From: Paenibacillus castaneae | GTDB lineage: Bacteria; Bacillota; Bacilli; Paenibacillales; Paenibacillaceae | DNA: 64,000 nucleotides | Assembly (NCBI RefSeq): GCF_002884445.1 | Contig: NZ_KZ614144.1 | Location: 2,711,441 to 2,775,440, forward strand | Direction of reading: 5' to 3' | Position numbers and translations under genes: made by a program | Notes under the pieces: model-generated | The model's database searches: none | Seen by the model: the letters and a program-made list of their open reading frames with translations, nothing else | Told to the model about the DNA's origin: nothing | Shown: positions 9,639 to 19,028 of the stretch, one piece after another | Position numbering within the stretch: the stretch's first letter is position 1 | Layout of the letters: each line of letters opens with the position of its first letter

Positions 9639-12125
9639 ATGACATTGAAAAAGACAAGCAAACAAATCGTAATAGGCGCTCTTGCTGTATCATTAATTGC
9701 AGGCAGCGGCATGGCTATTCCTGGAAATTCTGTTGCTGCTGCAGCCGCTTTGACGACCCCGTTTACAGACATAAGCATTGGTCATTGGGCGGAGAAGCAT
9801 ATCGCAAAGCTCGCCCTGCAAGGCATTATTGAAGGCTATTCTGCTGCAGGCAATACATATATATTTAGTCCGAACAAAAGCGTCTCGCAAGAAGAGGCCG
9901 TGCTTATGGCGCTCCGTTTTGCGGGATTAGCCAATAAAGTAGATAAAAACAGCAGCGTTGGATTTCCGGATTCTTTTAAAGTAAGCAATTATTTCAAATC
10001 CTATATTTTGTTGGCATTTCAAGAAGGATTACTGGATCAGAGCGAAGAGTATGATCTAGCTTCCAAGAATACGAAAGTGGCTTGGGGAACAAAGCCTGCA
10101 TCACGCGAATGGGTAACGAAGCTGATGGTTCGCGCTATCGGCAAAGACAGCGAAGCTGTTAGCATGCAGAATGCGGCATCCACTTTCTCTGATGCGGCTC
10201 AGGTTAACTCGCTTTACAAAGGGTATGTTAACCTAGCATCAAAATTGGAGCTTGTAAAAGGCGTAACGACAGTGAAATTTGATCCAAAAGCTGATGTGAA
10301 TAGAGCAAGCCTAGCAACCATGTTCAGTCGCGCTCAAAAGCTTTACCCTGTTAATTATGAAGGGCAAACGAGTGGGATTGTGTCTCGTATTACGGATACA
10401 TCTCTAACTGTCTACAGTGATAAGAAAGAAACAACTTATGCGATTGGTTCGGATACTTTGTATTATCATTATAATTCAGAGACCCCCATTACGAAGCAGC
10501 AGCTTCTCGAATACGGTGATATAACCGTTATCGCCAAAGACGGAAAGGCATTGTATGTTGAGGTGCAGGGCGACAAAGCCTATTCCAAAACATGGACAGG
10601 TACACTTGATCGTGTAATTCCATCTGAAAAGAAGCTGTATGTTTGGGTAGATAATAAGCCGGTTGAAGTGAATTATAATGATTCACTTGTCGTTGTCGAC
10701 ACTGAAGGCAAAGCGATTGCCTTAAATGCAATCAAGAGAGACAGTCAAATCAGCATTGTTCAGGATACTTTCCGTGAAACGCCAATGGCTCTGAAAATCA
10801 TTGCATCAGCACAGTCGAACTCGACTGTTGCTGCAGGTACATTCTATGGTACGGACGGTGAGCTGATTACGATAAAAGAGGGTGCAAACCTGCTCTCTAA
10901 ATTTATGGCCAACACCGTAACGGTTGAAATTAATGGAATAGCTGCTGCATCGATTTCTGATTTGATCAAAGAAGCGGATGAGGTTGAGCTGACGCTCAAC
11001 GCAGATGATAAAGTAACAAAAATTAAAGTGACTAATCGAAATGCGAAATCGCTCGCTGGAGCTCAAATCATAAGCTTCGTATACGATAAAAAACTGTTGA
11101 CGATTGTAGATGCAAACGGTGCGAATGCGCAGGCATTATATTTCAACGATCGCACCAAAATTGAATATAGCGGCAATGCGATTTCTCTATCATCTGCTGC
11201 TAGTTTGCTAACTCAAAACCGGAAAATTGTCATTACGTATACTGGAAATTCAATTGTATCCTTGCAGTTTGTAACCAAGTATGTCGGAACATTAGTTTCA
11301 TTGAATTCTGTTTCTAATTTAATTACTTTAAAAATTGATGGCGGAGCGAACGTTTCCTTGCCATATAATGCAGCATACGTTGAGGTTGCGGGTTTAACCA
11401 ATGCTTCTTTCAGTGATCTGAAGGTTGGAGAACTGTTAACGCTGGAGCTGAATGCGAATCAAGACCGGGTATCGACCATTAAAGCAAATCGCAATATTCA
11501 ATACGAGGTTATTTCCATTGATACGATAAATAAAAGGCTTCGTGTGAAAAATAATACAACGGCTGCTTTTGATTTGCCGGTTCTGAATTCAGAACTGATC
11601 AATGAAGCTGGCGCTAAGTTGACCATCGAACAGATTTTGCCAGGTACGATTGTTGATGCGACTTATTTAGGAACTCAGGCTACAACGGTTAAAACGGTTG
11701 ACGTCACATTTGGCCGCATACAGTCCGTATCTAAAAACAGTGTTGCCATAATGAATATAGCCGGACAATCTATTGTTTATAATGAAGATAAAGGCTTCGT
11801 TATTAATAAGGGAACTACGCAAGGAGCGGATACGAGCCTCTTAACGGTAGGCGATTACGTTGAAGTCATTAAAACGAATGACAACAAAATTCAATTTACG
11901 GCTGCTGTAGGTGAAAGCCGCGTATTCACAAGCTATGATGCAAACGCGGGTCAAATATGGACAGAGAAGGTTACTAGCTCTGATAACCGAAATTATTTCA
12001 ATGTAACGAGCAGCACCAAATATACGCAAGGCGGAAATGCGATATTAATTTCCAATTTCAAGGCTGGCGATGCCATTACGGTGTACAGCTTTAGAAACAA
12101 TGCTGTTGCGATTGTAAAGCAATAA
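9639..12125 (+). CDS. S-layer homology domain surface protein
   Basis: Exported protein of 828 residues. A signal peptide (about 1-33) is followed by three SLH repeats (about 38-230): FTDISIGHWAEKHIAKLALQGIIEGY, then a middle repeat containing SFKVSNYFKSYILLAFQEGLL, then TFSDAAQVNSLYKGYVNLASKL (each quoted in part as anchors). SLH repeats bind pyruvylated secondary wall polymer. The remaining 600 residues are beta-rich repeats with many DGKALYVEV / ANGANAQALY-type segments and no enzyme motif. The start at 9639 follows CAGGGGGAAA. Confidence 0.9.
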   Translation: MTLKKTSKQIVIGALAVSLIAGSGMAIPGNSVAAAAALTTPFTDISIGHWAEKHIAKLALQGIIEGYSAAGNTYIFSPNKSVSQEEAVLMALRFAGLANKVDKNSSVGFPDSFKVSNYFKSYILLAFQEGLLDQSEEYDLASKNTKVAWGTKPASREWVTKLMVRAIGKDSEAVSMQNAASTFSDAAQVNSLYKGYVNLASKLELVKGVTTVKFDPKADVNRASLATMFSRAQKLYPVNYEGQTSGIVSRITDTSLTVYSDKKETTYAIGSDTLYYHYNSETPITKQQLLEYGDITVIAKDGKALYVEVQGDKAYSKTWTGTLDRVIPSEKKLYVWVDNKPVEVNYNDSLVVVDTEGKAIALNAIKRDSQISIVQDTFRETPMALKIIASAQSNSTVAAGTFYGTDGELITIKEGANLLSKFMANTVTVEINGIAAASISDLIKEADEVELTLNADDKVTKIKVTNRNAKSLAGAQIISFVYDKKLLTIVDANGANAQALYFNDRTKIEYSGNAISLSSAASLLTQNRKIVITYTGNSIVSLQFVTKYVGTLVSLNSVSNLITLKIDGGANVSLPYNAAYVEVAGLTNASFSDLKVGELLTLELNANQDRVSTIKANRNIQYEVISIDTINKRLRVKNNTTAAFDLPVLNSELINEAGAKLTIEQILPGTIVDATYLGTQATTVKTVDVTFGRIQSVSKNSVAIMNIAGQSIVYNEDKGFVINKGTTQGADTSLLTVGDYVEVIKTNDNKIQFTAAVGESRVFTSYDANAGQIWTEKVTSSDNRNYFNVTSSTKYTQGGNAILISNFKAGDAITVYSFRNNAVAIVKQ

Positions 12126-12176
12126 AAAGAGAACCAAATTTAGGGAAATGGCCTCAAGATATTTATATTTTGTGAA

Positions 12177-12203
12177 AAAACTGCCCTCAGGGGCAGTTTT
12201 TTT
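12177..12203 (+). terminator. Terminator after the SLH gene
   Basis: Hairpin AAAACTGCCC / GGGGCAGTTTT followed by a T-run. Confidence 0.92.
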
Positions 12204-12286
12204 ATAGAATATGCTTGATTTCGGTTGCTAAGCGTGACAAATTTCGCTACACTTTGAACGATAGTGTTAGATTAGGGGAGAGGACG

Positions 12287-12982
12287 ATGAATGCGAAACA
12301 GAAAATGCGTCATGTGCTGGACATAATCGCGGACATGTTTCCAGATGCGCACTGCGAGCTAAATCACGGCAATCCATTCGAGCTTACGATCGCTGTGCTC
12401 TTGTCTGCGCAATGTACGGATGAAACAGTTAATAAGGTGACGGCGACTCTATTTCAAAAATATAAGCGTCCCGAAGATTACTTAAACGTCCCGCTTGAGG
12501 AATTGGAGCAGGATATTCGCCGCATCGGTCTGTTTCGAAGTAAAGCTTCCAATATACAAAAGCTATGCCGCATTGTAATTGATAAATATGATGGGGCTGT
12601 GCCTGAAAGCCATGAAGGTCTAACGGAGCTGCCTGGGGTTGGTCGCAAGACAGCAAATGTCGTAATGTCAAATGCGTTTGGTGTTCCCGCCATTGCAGTC
12701 GATACGCATGTGGATCGCGTGTCTAAGCGATTGGGGTTCGCAAAGGAAACGGATTCGGTGCTTGAAGTTGAGAAGAAGCTGATGAAACTCGTCCCGCGCG
12801 AGGAATGGACGCTGACACATCATAGACTTATCTTTTTTGGTCGATATCATTGTAAGGCACAAAGCCCGCAGTGTCCGATCTGTCCGCTGCTTGATTTGTG
12901 CAAAGAAGGAAAGCTACGTATGAAGCCAGGATTTAAAACAAAAAATAAGAGCATGAAACCTAAAATAGCCAATGAAGGATGA
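12287..12982 (+). CDS. nth: Endonuclease III (base-excision repair DNA glycosylase/AP lyase)
   Basis: 231 residues. It shows the helix-hairpin-helix LPGVGRKTANVV with the catalytic Lys of the family, the catalytic Asp in AVDTHVDRVSKRLG, and the C-terminal Cys-x6-Cys-x2-Cys-x5-Cys iron-sulfur cluster (CKAQSPQCPICPLLDLC). It removes oxidised pyrimidines. The ATG at 12287 follows AGGGGAGAGG; the longer frame upstream has no ribosome site. Confidence 0.96.
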   Translation: MNAKQKMRHVLDIIADMFPDAHCELNHGNPFELTIAVLLSAQCTDETVNKVTATLFQKYKRPEDYLNVPLEELEQDIRRIGLFRSKASNIQKLCRIVIDKYDGAVPESHEGLTELPGVGRKTANVVMSNAFGVPAIAVDTHVDRVSKRLGFAKETDSVLEVEKKLMKLVPREEWTLTHHRLIFFGRYHCKAQSPQCPICPLLDLCKEGKLRMKPGFKTKNKSMKPKIANEG

Positions 12983-12987
12983 TGAAG

Positions 12988-13260
12988 ATGAACTGTATTT
13001 CCGTGTACACAAACAATTTTGAGCTTTTTTCTGACATTTACGAGCAAGTGCTTGAATCACCACCTGAGGAGCATGAGGATTTAGTCGTTGAAGGCATCAC
13101 TGTAAGCGGATCAGGCGATGTGCCGGATCAATACATTGAGCGTATGCGCATTAAGCCAGAGGTTGTTGTTATGAGAGATAAGCAGCGTAATATTATGATC
13201 CTTCAACACGGCAATGTATTTGAAATTTGCATGCCGTCTAATGAAGTGGAAGCCGTTTAA
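12988..13260 (+). CDS. Small conserved-looking protein of unknown function
   Basis: 90-residue acidic protein (MNCISVYTNNFELFSDIYEQVL...). The ribosome site GAAGGA lies inside the last codons of nth, and the ATG at 12988 has the best spacing; ATGs at 12979 and 12982 overlap it. The gene is tightly sandwiched between nth and dynA (11 bases to the next start), so it is translated from the same transcript. I recognise no domain. Confidence 0.8.
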   Translation: MNCISVYTNNFELFSDIYEQVLESPPEEHEDLVVEGITVSGSGDVPDQYIERMRIKPEVVVMRDKQRNIMILQHGNVFEICMPSNEVEAV

Positions 13261-13271
13261 GGAGCAGCCAG

Positions 13272-16200
13272 ATGACTGAAGTGACGGTGCAAAGCATAGC
13301 GGGAGCTATATTCGAGGCAGCTGGCATCATGCAAGCTGCTGGAGATACATTACATGCAAAGCAAGCACAAGAACTTGACAGTAAGCTGACCGATGGTCGG
13401 CTTACTGTTGCTTTTTGTGGACATTTCTCGGCGGGTAAATCAACCTTAATCAATCGGTTATGTGGGGCAAAGCTGCTGCCTTCCAGTCCGATTCCGACAA
13501 GTGCGAACGTTGTTTCGATTCGAGGCGGTGAACGGGCCTATGCGGCTGTCGAGATTATGCGCGACGGCGCTGCGGTCAACGCCGAGGTTCCGATCGATGA
13601 GCTGGATCGCTATTGCGTAGACGGCGAACAATTTACTTCTGTATCTATTATTTATCCTAGCGATACGTTGGGGAATCATACGGTGCTGCTTGATACGCCG
13701 GGAATTGATTCAACCGATGACGCGCACAGAATGGCCACGGAATCGGCGCTGCATCTTGCTGATGTCGTGTTCTATGTGATGGATTATAATCATGTGCAAT
13801 CCGAAATTAATTTCTCATTCGCGAAGCAGTTGAAGGATTGGGGAAAGCCCTTATACTTTATCGTTAATCAAATTGACAAACATCGTGAGCGGGAGCTTAC
13901 ATTCGCAAGTTATCGCAAGAGCGTTGAGGATGCGTTCCATGCTTGGCACTTGGAGCCGGCAGGGATCGTATATTTGACTTCGCGCGAGCCGGAGCATCCG
14001 CATCAGGAATGGGAACAGCTGCTGGAGCTGCTGAATCAATTGAAGGAGCTTCGAGAGCCGCTTTGCGCGTATAGTGTTGACGCATCGCTGCGGCAATTGG
14101 CAGCGGAGCATGTGAAATGGCGCGATCATCACAATGAGCCTGAACGTGATCGGCTGCTGGATCTGGCTGGAGGAGATGAACAAGCTGCTCTCATAACGAG
14201 TGAAATAGCTGGATTACGATCATTTATTAGCAAAGTTGAGGAACAGAATGAAGTTTATCGTGCCAACTTAAGCAAAGAGCTTCAAAAGCTGCTCGACAAT
14301 GCCAATATAACGCCTGCGGGTTTGCGTGATTTGGCTCAGTCCTTCCTAGAGAGCCGTAAACCAGGTTTTAAGACTGGCCTTTTGTTCGCGGGGGCTAAGA
14401 CAGCGGCTGAGCAGGAGCGGCGCTTGCAAGTATTCCGTGAGGAACTGAACAGCCTGATCAGCGCATCTATCGATTGGCATGTGAAGCATCTGCTTCGGGT
14501 CGAGGCGGAGCGTATCGGCTATGATGGCGAGAAGCTGGAAGCAGCTTTAGCTAGTGAGCTGGCCTGGCTGCCTGAGTCTGACTGGCTCGTGGAGCGTGTC
14601 AAGGCTGGAGCAGTCATCGGGAATGAATATACGATGACGTATTCCCGCGATCTGGCCGCGGATGTGAAAGGGGTTTATCGTCAGCGCGCGCTTGAGCTGA
14701 TTGATGCGCTGACAGAGTTCGCCACGGCGGCGGGCGAAGCAGAAGCCGCACGGGCGCGAGAGCAGCTTGCGGCGCTTGGCGCGCAGGCTAATGCTCTTCA
14801 TGCGCTCGCAGCGCTGACAGAGCAAGCTGCGCAGCATGAGGCGCGGCTGGCAGCTGCGATGCCGCATGCGCCGGCAAGGCCGGCCTTGCCGGCGCCGGGC
14901 GAAGCACCGGTGCGGGGTGCCGCTGCTGCGGCAGCTGGCGAAGCCGCTGAAGCGGCCAAGGCTGTGCGAGCGGCGGCGAAGACGCGCGCGAGCGGCGGCA
15001 TGGGCGCCGCTGCCGGAAGCGCTGCCGCAGGGCAGAGCGCTCTCGGCGGCGGAGCCGCACTTGCGCAGCAGCACCGCGCAGCGGCGCGCTTAGCGAGCGC
15101 GGCAGAGCTGCTGGAGCCGCATGCGGCGATGGCGGCGGCTGCGCAGGCTATGCAGGGCAAAGCTAAGCGGCTGAAGGACAGCCGCTTTACGATCGCGCTG
15201 TTCGGCGCCTTCAGCGCCGGCAAGTCATCGCTTGCGAACGCGCTGATCGGTGAGCCGGTGCTGCCGGTCTCACCGAATCCGACGACCGCAGCGATCAACC
15301 GACTCGTGCCGCCTACGGCTGAGCACGGGCATGGCACCGCACGCATCGTGATGAAGTCGCGCGCGGCTATCGAGGACGATGTGCGCTATTCATTAGCGCT
15401 GCTCGGCGAGGATGCCGCTGCGACTAAGCTTCCGGACGCGGCAGCGCTAATGCGGGCGATTGACCGTCTGTCCCCCGATTCTATCGTGGCTGGCGGCCGT
15501 CCGCATTACAGCTTCCTGCGCGCAGCCCGTGCTGGCTGGGAGCAGCATGAAGCGCTGCTCGGTCAGCAGCTGTCGGTGGATCAAGCAGAATACGAGCGAT
15601 ATGTAGCGGAGGAATCACGTTCTTGCTTTGTCAGCGAAATCGAGCTTCATTACGATTGCGCTCTAACCGCGCAAGGAATTGTGCTGGTGGATACGCCGGG
15701 AGCGGACTCTGTCAATGCGAGACATACAGGAGTAGCCTTTAATTATATTAAGAATGCGGATGCCGTCCTGTTCGTAACATATTACAATCACGCGTTCTCC
15801 CAAGCGGATCGACAGTTTCTGATGCAGCTAGGACGGGTGAAGGATCAGTTTGAGCTGGACAAAATGTTTTTCCTAGTCAATGCCGCTGACTTAGCAGCTG
15901 ATCAGGAAGAGCTTGAAGGCGTGTTAAAGCATGTGGAATCGAATCTGCTGCAGCATGCGATTCGCAATCCCCGTCTGTTCCCTGTATCAAGCCTTCAAGC
16001 GCTTGACGGGAAAGTTGATGGGAATGCAGAGCTGCTGGAGCGTTCGGGTATTGAAGCGTTTGAGCAATCTTTCCTATCCTTTATTCAGAATGATCTTGGA
16101 CGACTTGCAATCGATGCGGCGGAACAGGACTTGCAGCGTGCAGCAGCTACCTTAGCCGGCTGGCTAAAGAGCGCTGAAGGCAATGCCGCGGTGAGAGAAG

Positions 16201-16946
16201 CTGAGCTTGCTGAGCTTCATCTAGCCGTGAAGCAAGCCGATGAGAGCATAGCCGCCTTGCAAGGCGGAATGATGCCTGAGCAGTTAAAGCAGGAGCTTAG
16301 CGAGCTTCTATATTATGTCGTACAGCGGCTTCAGTACCGCTTCGGCGAGTTTTACAATTTGGCATTTAATCCTTCTTCTCTGCAGGATGACGGACGTGAT
16401 TTGCGCAAAGCGATCTGGACCTCCTGGTTGGAGCTTCAGCGTTCCATCCAGCATGAGCTCGCACAGGAAATGCTTGCGACGTCTCTGCGCATGGAGAGGG
16501 GCGTACACACTTTGCTTGGGAAGCAATATGACAGCACCGCGAAAGGGCTTGAAGCTTCGATTGCTTCATACAGTGCTGTGCCATATACAGCAGCAGCGCT
16601 CCCTACTCCCGATGAACCAGCAGCATGGGAAGCGGACACGATTGATGCCAAGCTACTGTGGAGCCGATTTAAATCGCCTCGCCATTTCTTCGAAAGCGAC
16701 GGCAAAGCCTTGCTTCGCAAGGAGCTGGAAGCTCTTCTTGCTCCTTCATTGAACAGCTGGATAGGTGAGCAAACTCTTCTTTGGACGGCTCTATATGAAG
16801 ATATATGGAAAACAGCCGCTTACGGAGCTGGAAACCATCTGAAGAAAGATATGCTTGCTTATGCGGAAGGCAAACGAAATTCACTTTCGGGCACCGCTAA
16901 TTTGGAGGAATTGAAACAGCTTTATACGGCGTTCATTGATCTCTAA
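13272..16946 (+). CDS. dynA: Two-module bacterial dynamin-like GTPase (DynA/YpbR-like)
   Basis: A 1224-residue protein made of two fused dynamin modules, as in Bacillus DynA, a membrane-fusing GTPase implicated in membrane repair and phage resistance. Module 1 has a P-loop GHFSAGKST (about 47-56), DTPGIDS (about 140) and NQIDK (about 199). Module 2 has GAFSAGKSS (about 641-650), DTPGADS (about 806) and VNAADL (about 869). The linker (about 480-630) is exceptionally alanine-rich and its DNA strongly G+C-rich. The usual length for the family is about 1190. It is co-transcribed with the small gene before it. Confidence 0.93.
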   Translation: MTEVTVQSIAGAIFEAAGIMQAAGDTLHAKQAQELDSKLTDGRLTVAFCGHFSAGKSTLINRLCGAKLLPSSPIPTSANVVSIRGGERAYAAVEIMRDGAAVNAEVPIDELDRYCVDGEQFTSVSIIYPSDTLGNHTVLLDTPGIDSTDDAHRMATESALHLADVVFYVMDYNHVQSEINFSFAKQLKDWGKPLYFIVNQIDKHRERELTFASYRKSVEDAFHAWHLEPAGIVYLTSREPEHPHQEWEQLLELLNQLKELREPLCAYSVDASLRQLAAEHVKWRDHHNEPERDRLLDLAGGDEQAALITSEIAGLRSFISKVEEQNEVYRANLSKELQKLLDNANITPAGLRDLAQSFLESRKPGFKTGLLFAGAKTAAEQERRLQVFREELNSLISASIDWHVKHLLRVEAERIGYDGEKLEAALASELAWLPESDWLVERVKAGAVIGNEYTMTYSRDLAADVKGVYRQRALELIDALTEFATAAGEAEAARAREQLAALGAQANALHALAALTEQAAQHEARLAAAMPHAPARPALPAPGEAPVRGAAAAAAGEAAEAAKAVRAAAKTRASGGMGAAAGSAAAGQSALGGGAALAQQHRAAARLASAAELLEPHAAMAAAAQAMQGKAKRLKDSRFTIALFGAFSAGKSSLANALIGEPVLPVSPNPTTAAINRLVPPTAEHGHGTARIVMKSRAAIEDDVRYSLALLGEDAAATKLPDAAALMRAIDRLSPDSIVAGGRPHYSFLRAARAGWEQHEALLGQQLSVDQAEYERYVAEESRSCFVSEIELHYDCALTAQGIVLVDTPGADSVNARHTGVAFNYIKNADAVLFVTYYNHAFSQADRQFLMQLGRVKDQFELDKMFFLVNAADLAADQEELEGVLKHVESNLLQHAIRNPRLFPVSSLQALDGKVDGNAELLERSGIEAFEQSFLSFIQNDLGRLAIDAAEQDLQRAAATLAGWLKSAEGNAAVREAELAELHLAVKQADESIAALQGGMMPEQLKQELSELLYYVVQRLQYRFGEFYNLAFNPSSLQDDGRDLRKAIWTSWLELQRSIQHELAQEMLATSLRMERGVHTLLGKQYDSTAKGLEASIASYSAVPYTAAALPTPDEPAAWEADTIDAKLLWSRFKSPRHFFESDGKALLRKELEALLAPSLNSWIGEQTLLWTALYEDIWKTAAYGAGNHLKKDMLAYAEGKRNSLSGTANLEELKQLYTAFIDL

Positions 16947-16986
16947 ATGTAAACGATTATCAAACATATGATCTCATTTAAAGCTG

Positions 16987-17030
16987 AATGCTTTTGCAGG
17001 GAGTAGTTGCCTTGCAAAAGCATTTTTTTA
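16987..17030 (+). terminator. Terminator after dynA
   Basis: Hairpin AATGCTTTTGCAGG / CCTTGCAAAAGCATT followed by a run of T residues. Confidence 0.92.
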
Positions 17031-17240
17031 TATTGTGTGTTTCTGTGCAAAAAGTGAGCAATTGGCACATATATGTCACGATTCGTGACCAATTGGGAGT
17101 AATACCCTCTTTCATTTTCCAATTCGGCAGTTTAAGCGGTTTCACTCACATATATGCATATTTATACCGTTTGCTCCACCTGACCGATGCTGATAATATT
17201 CATTCATACTTATAAAATAGATATGGGGAGATGGATTTAC

Positions 17241-19028
17241 TTGGACGTATTAAGGCAGTTGAAAGCATTTTATTGGGCGGAACGAAAAATTATGTTCTCC
17301 TCGATCATTTGCTTAATGTGCGCGACGGCGCTCGGACTTGTCTATCCGAATTTACTTCGATATTTAATCGATGATGTAATTGGGCCAGAGAAGTATGATT
17401 TGGTTCCGATGGTCGCATTAACCGTTGTAGTAGTTGTTTCATTTAAAGGATGTATGCAGTTTCTGCATGGATTTTTTGGAGGACGTCTAGGCAATAAGGT
17501 TGCATATCGTATGCGTAATGCTTTGTACGAAAAGCTGCAAACATTGTCCTTCCAATACTATGACAAAGCGAAGACGGGCGATCTCATGTCTCGCTTGACA
17601 GCAGACTTAGAGGGTATTCGGAACTTTATCGGCTTTGGCTTTGCACAAATTTTGAACATGGTGCTCATGATCGTGTTCGGCGGAGCAATGATGCTGTACA
17701 TTCATTGGCAGCTTACACTCATTACGCTCGTAACGATTCCAATACTGGGTTACACGGCGGTTCGCTTCGAGAAAAATATTCATCCTGCATTCCGCGAAAT
17801 GCGTCAAGCCATGAGTAATTTAACAACAGCGGTTCAAGAAAACATTACAGGCGTTCGCACAGTTAAGTCATTTGCGCGTGAAACGCACGAGGTATCCAAG
17901 TTTTCGGTGCGAAGCGAAGCTTATCAAACGAATCAGGTCGGCGCAGCTAGAATTTGGGCGAAGTATTTTCCAATTATGGAGCTTGTCGCAAATTTAAGCG
18001 CTGTCATCCTGCTTGTAGTTGGCGGTATTCTCGTCATTAATGAATCTCTAAAGCTGGGCGAATTCGTCGCGTTTTTCAGCTTGATCTGGTATATTATTGG
18101 ACCGATGTGGGGCCTTGGCTTTCAAATTAACAACTACACGCAGTTCAAGGCGTCAGGTGAACGAGTTCTAGGCCTTCTGAACGAGCATGTCCATGTCAAA
18201 AATATAGAAAATGCGATTGAACTGAACAGCGACAGTGTGAAGGGGCATGTCCGCTTCGATCATGTTACGTTCAATTATCCGGACAAATCACCTGCACTAA
18301 CCGATATTGTAATTGATGCGCCTGCTGGCTCGGTCATCGGGTTCCTTGGTGCGACAGGCGCAGGGAAATCGACGATCATTCAATTATTAATGCGTGCCTA
18401 CAATGTTAAAAATGGCAAAATCACGCTTGACGGCATTGATATCCGCAACCTTGATGTCGCCAGCCTGCGTCGTATAATTGCTCCTGTATTCCAAGAAACG
18501 TTCCTGTTCTCAGCGTCTATCCGCGACAATATTGCTTACGGCATTCGCGATATTACGGATGAGAAGATTGAGCATGCAGCTAAGCTCGCGAAAGCACATG
18601 ATTTCATTATGGAGCTTCCGCTTGGCTACGATACGATTGTTGGCGAACGAGGAATGGGGCTCTCAGGAGGCCAGAAGCAGCGGATCGCCATTGCAAGGGC
18701 TTTAATTAAAAACCCTCGGATTCTTATCCTGGATGATGCGACAAGTGCGGTCGATATGGAAACCGAGCATGAAATCCAAGCAGGCTTCAAGGAGCTTATG
18801 GCAGGACGTACGACATTTATTATCGCGCACCGCATTTCGTCGCTTCGCCATGCAGATGAAATTATCGTGCTTGACGAAGGACATATCGTACAGCGTGGAA
18901 CGCACGCCGAATTAATCGTGCAGCAAGGACCTTATCGTGAAACTTACAACATTCAATATGCAGACTATCCGCTTGATGCAGCCACTCCGGCCTTGCAAGC
19001 GCATGTTCGGAAAGGGAGTACTATATAA
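17241..19028 (+). CDS. ABC exporter half-transporter, subunit with degenerate catalytic site
   Basis: 595-residue type IV ABC exporter: six-helix transmembrane domain (about 1-310) and nucleotide-binding domain. Walker A is GATGAGKST (about 370), the signature is the canonical LSGGQKQR, but Walker B reads ILILDDATSAVD, with Asp replacing the catalytic Glu. It overlaps the next gene (TAATG), whose NBD is complementary, so the two form a heterodimer of the BmrCD/TM287-288 kind. The TTG at 17241 (GGGGAG 9 bases upstream) is the likeliest start; an ATG at 17223 lacks a ribosome site. Substrate unknown. Confidence 0.9.
   Translation: MDVLRQLKAFYWAERKIMFSSIICLMCATALGLVYPNLLRYLIDDVIGPEKYDLVPMVALTVVVVVSFKGCMQFLHGFFGGRLGNKVAYRMRNALYEKLQTLSFQYYDKAKTGDLMSRLTADLEGIRNFIGFGFAQILNMVLMIVFGGAMMLYIHWQLTLITLVTIPILGYTAVRFEKNIHPAFREMRQAMSNLTTAVQENITGVRTVKSFARETHEVSKFSVRSEAYQTNQVGAARIWAKYFPIMELVANLSAVILLVVGGILVINESLKLGEFVAFFSLIWYIIGPMWGLGFQINNYTQFKASGERVLGLLNEHVHVKNIENAIELNSDSVKGHVRFDHVTFNYPDKSPALTDIVIDAPAGSVIGFLGATGAGKSTIIQLLMRAYNVKNGKITLDGIDIRNLDVASLRRIIAPVFQETFLFSASIRDNIAYGIRDITDEKIEHAAKLAKAHDFIMELPLGYDTIVGERGMGLSGGQKQRIAIARALIKNPRILILDDATSAVDMETEHEIQAGFKELMAGRTTFIIAHRISSLRHADEIIVLDEGHIVQRGTHAELIVQQGPYRETYNIQYADYPLDAATPALQAHVRKGSTI

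Noticed and set aside
14547..15346. Long antisense frames of about 90-180 codons opposite dynA
   Set aside because: They arise from the G+C-rich alanine linker, have no ribosome sites and no recognisable protein.
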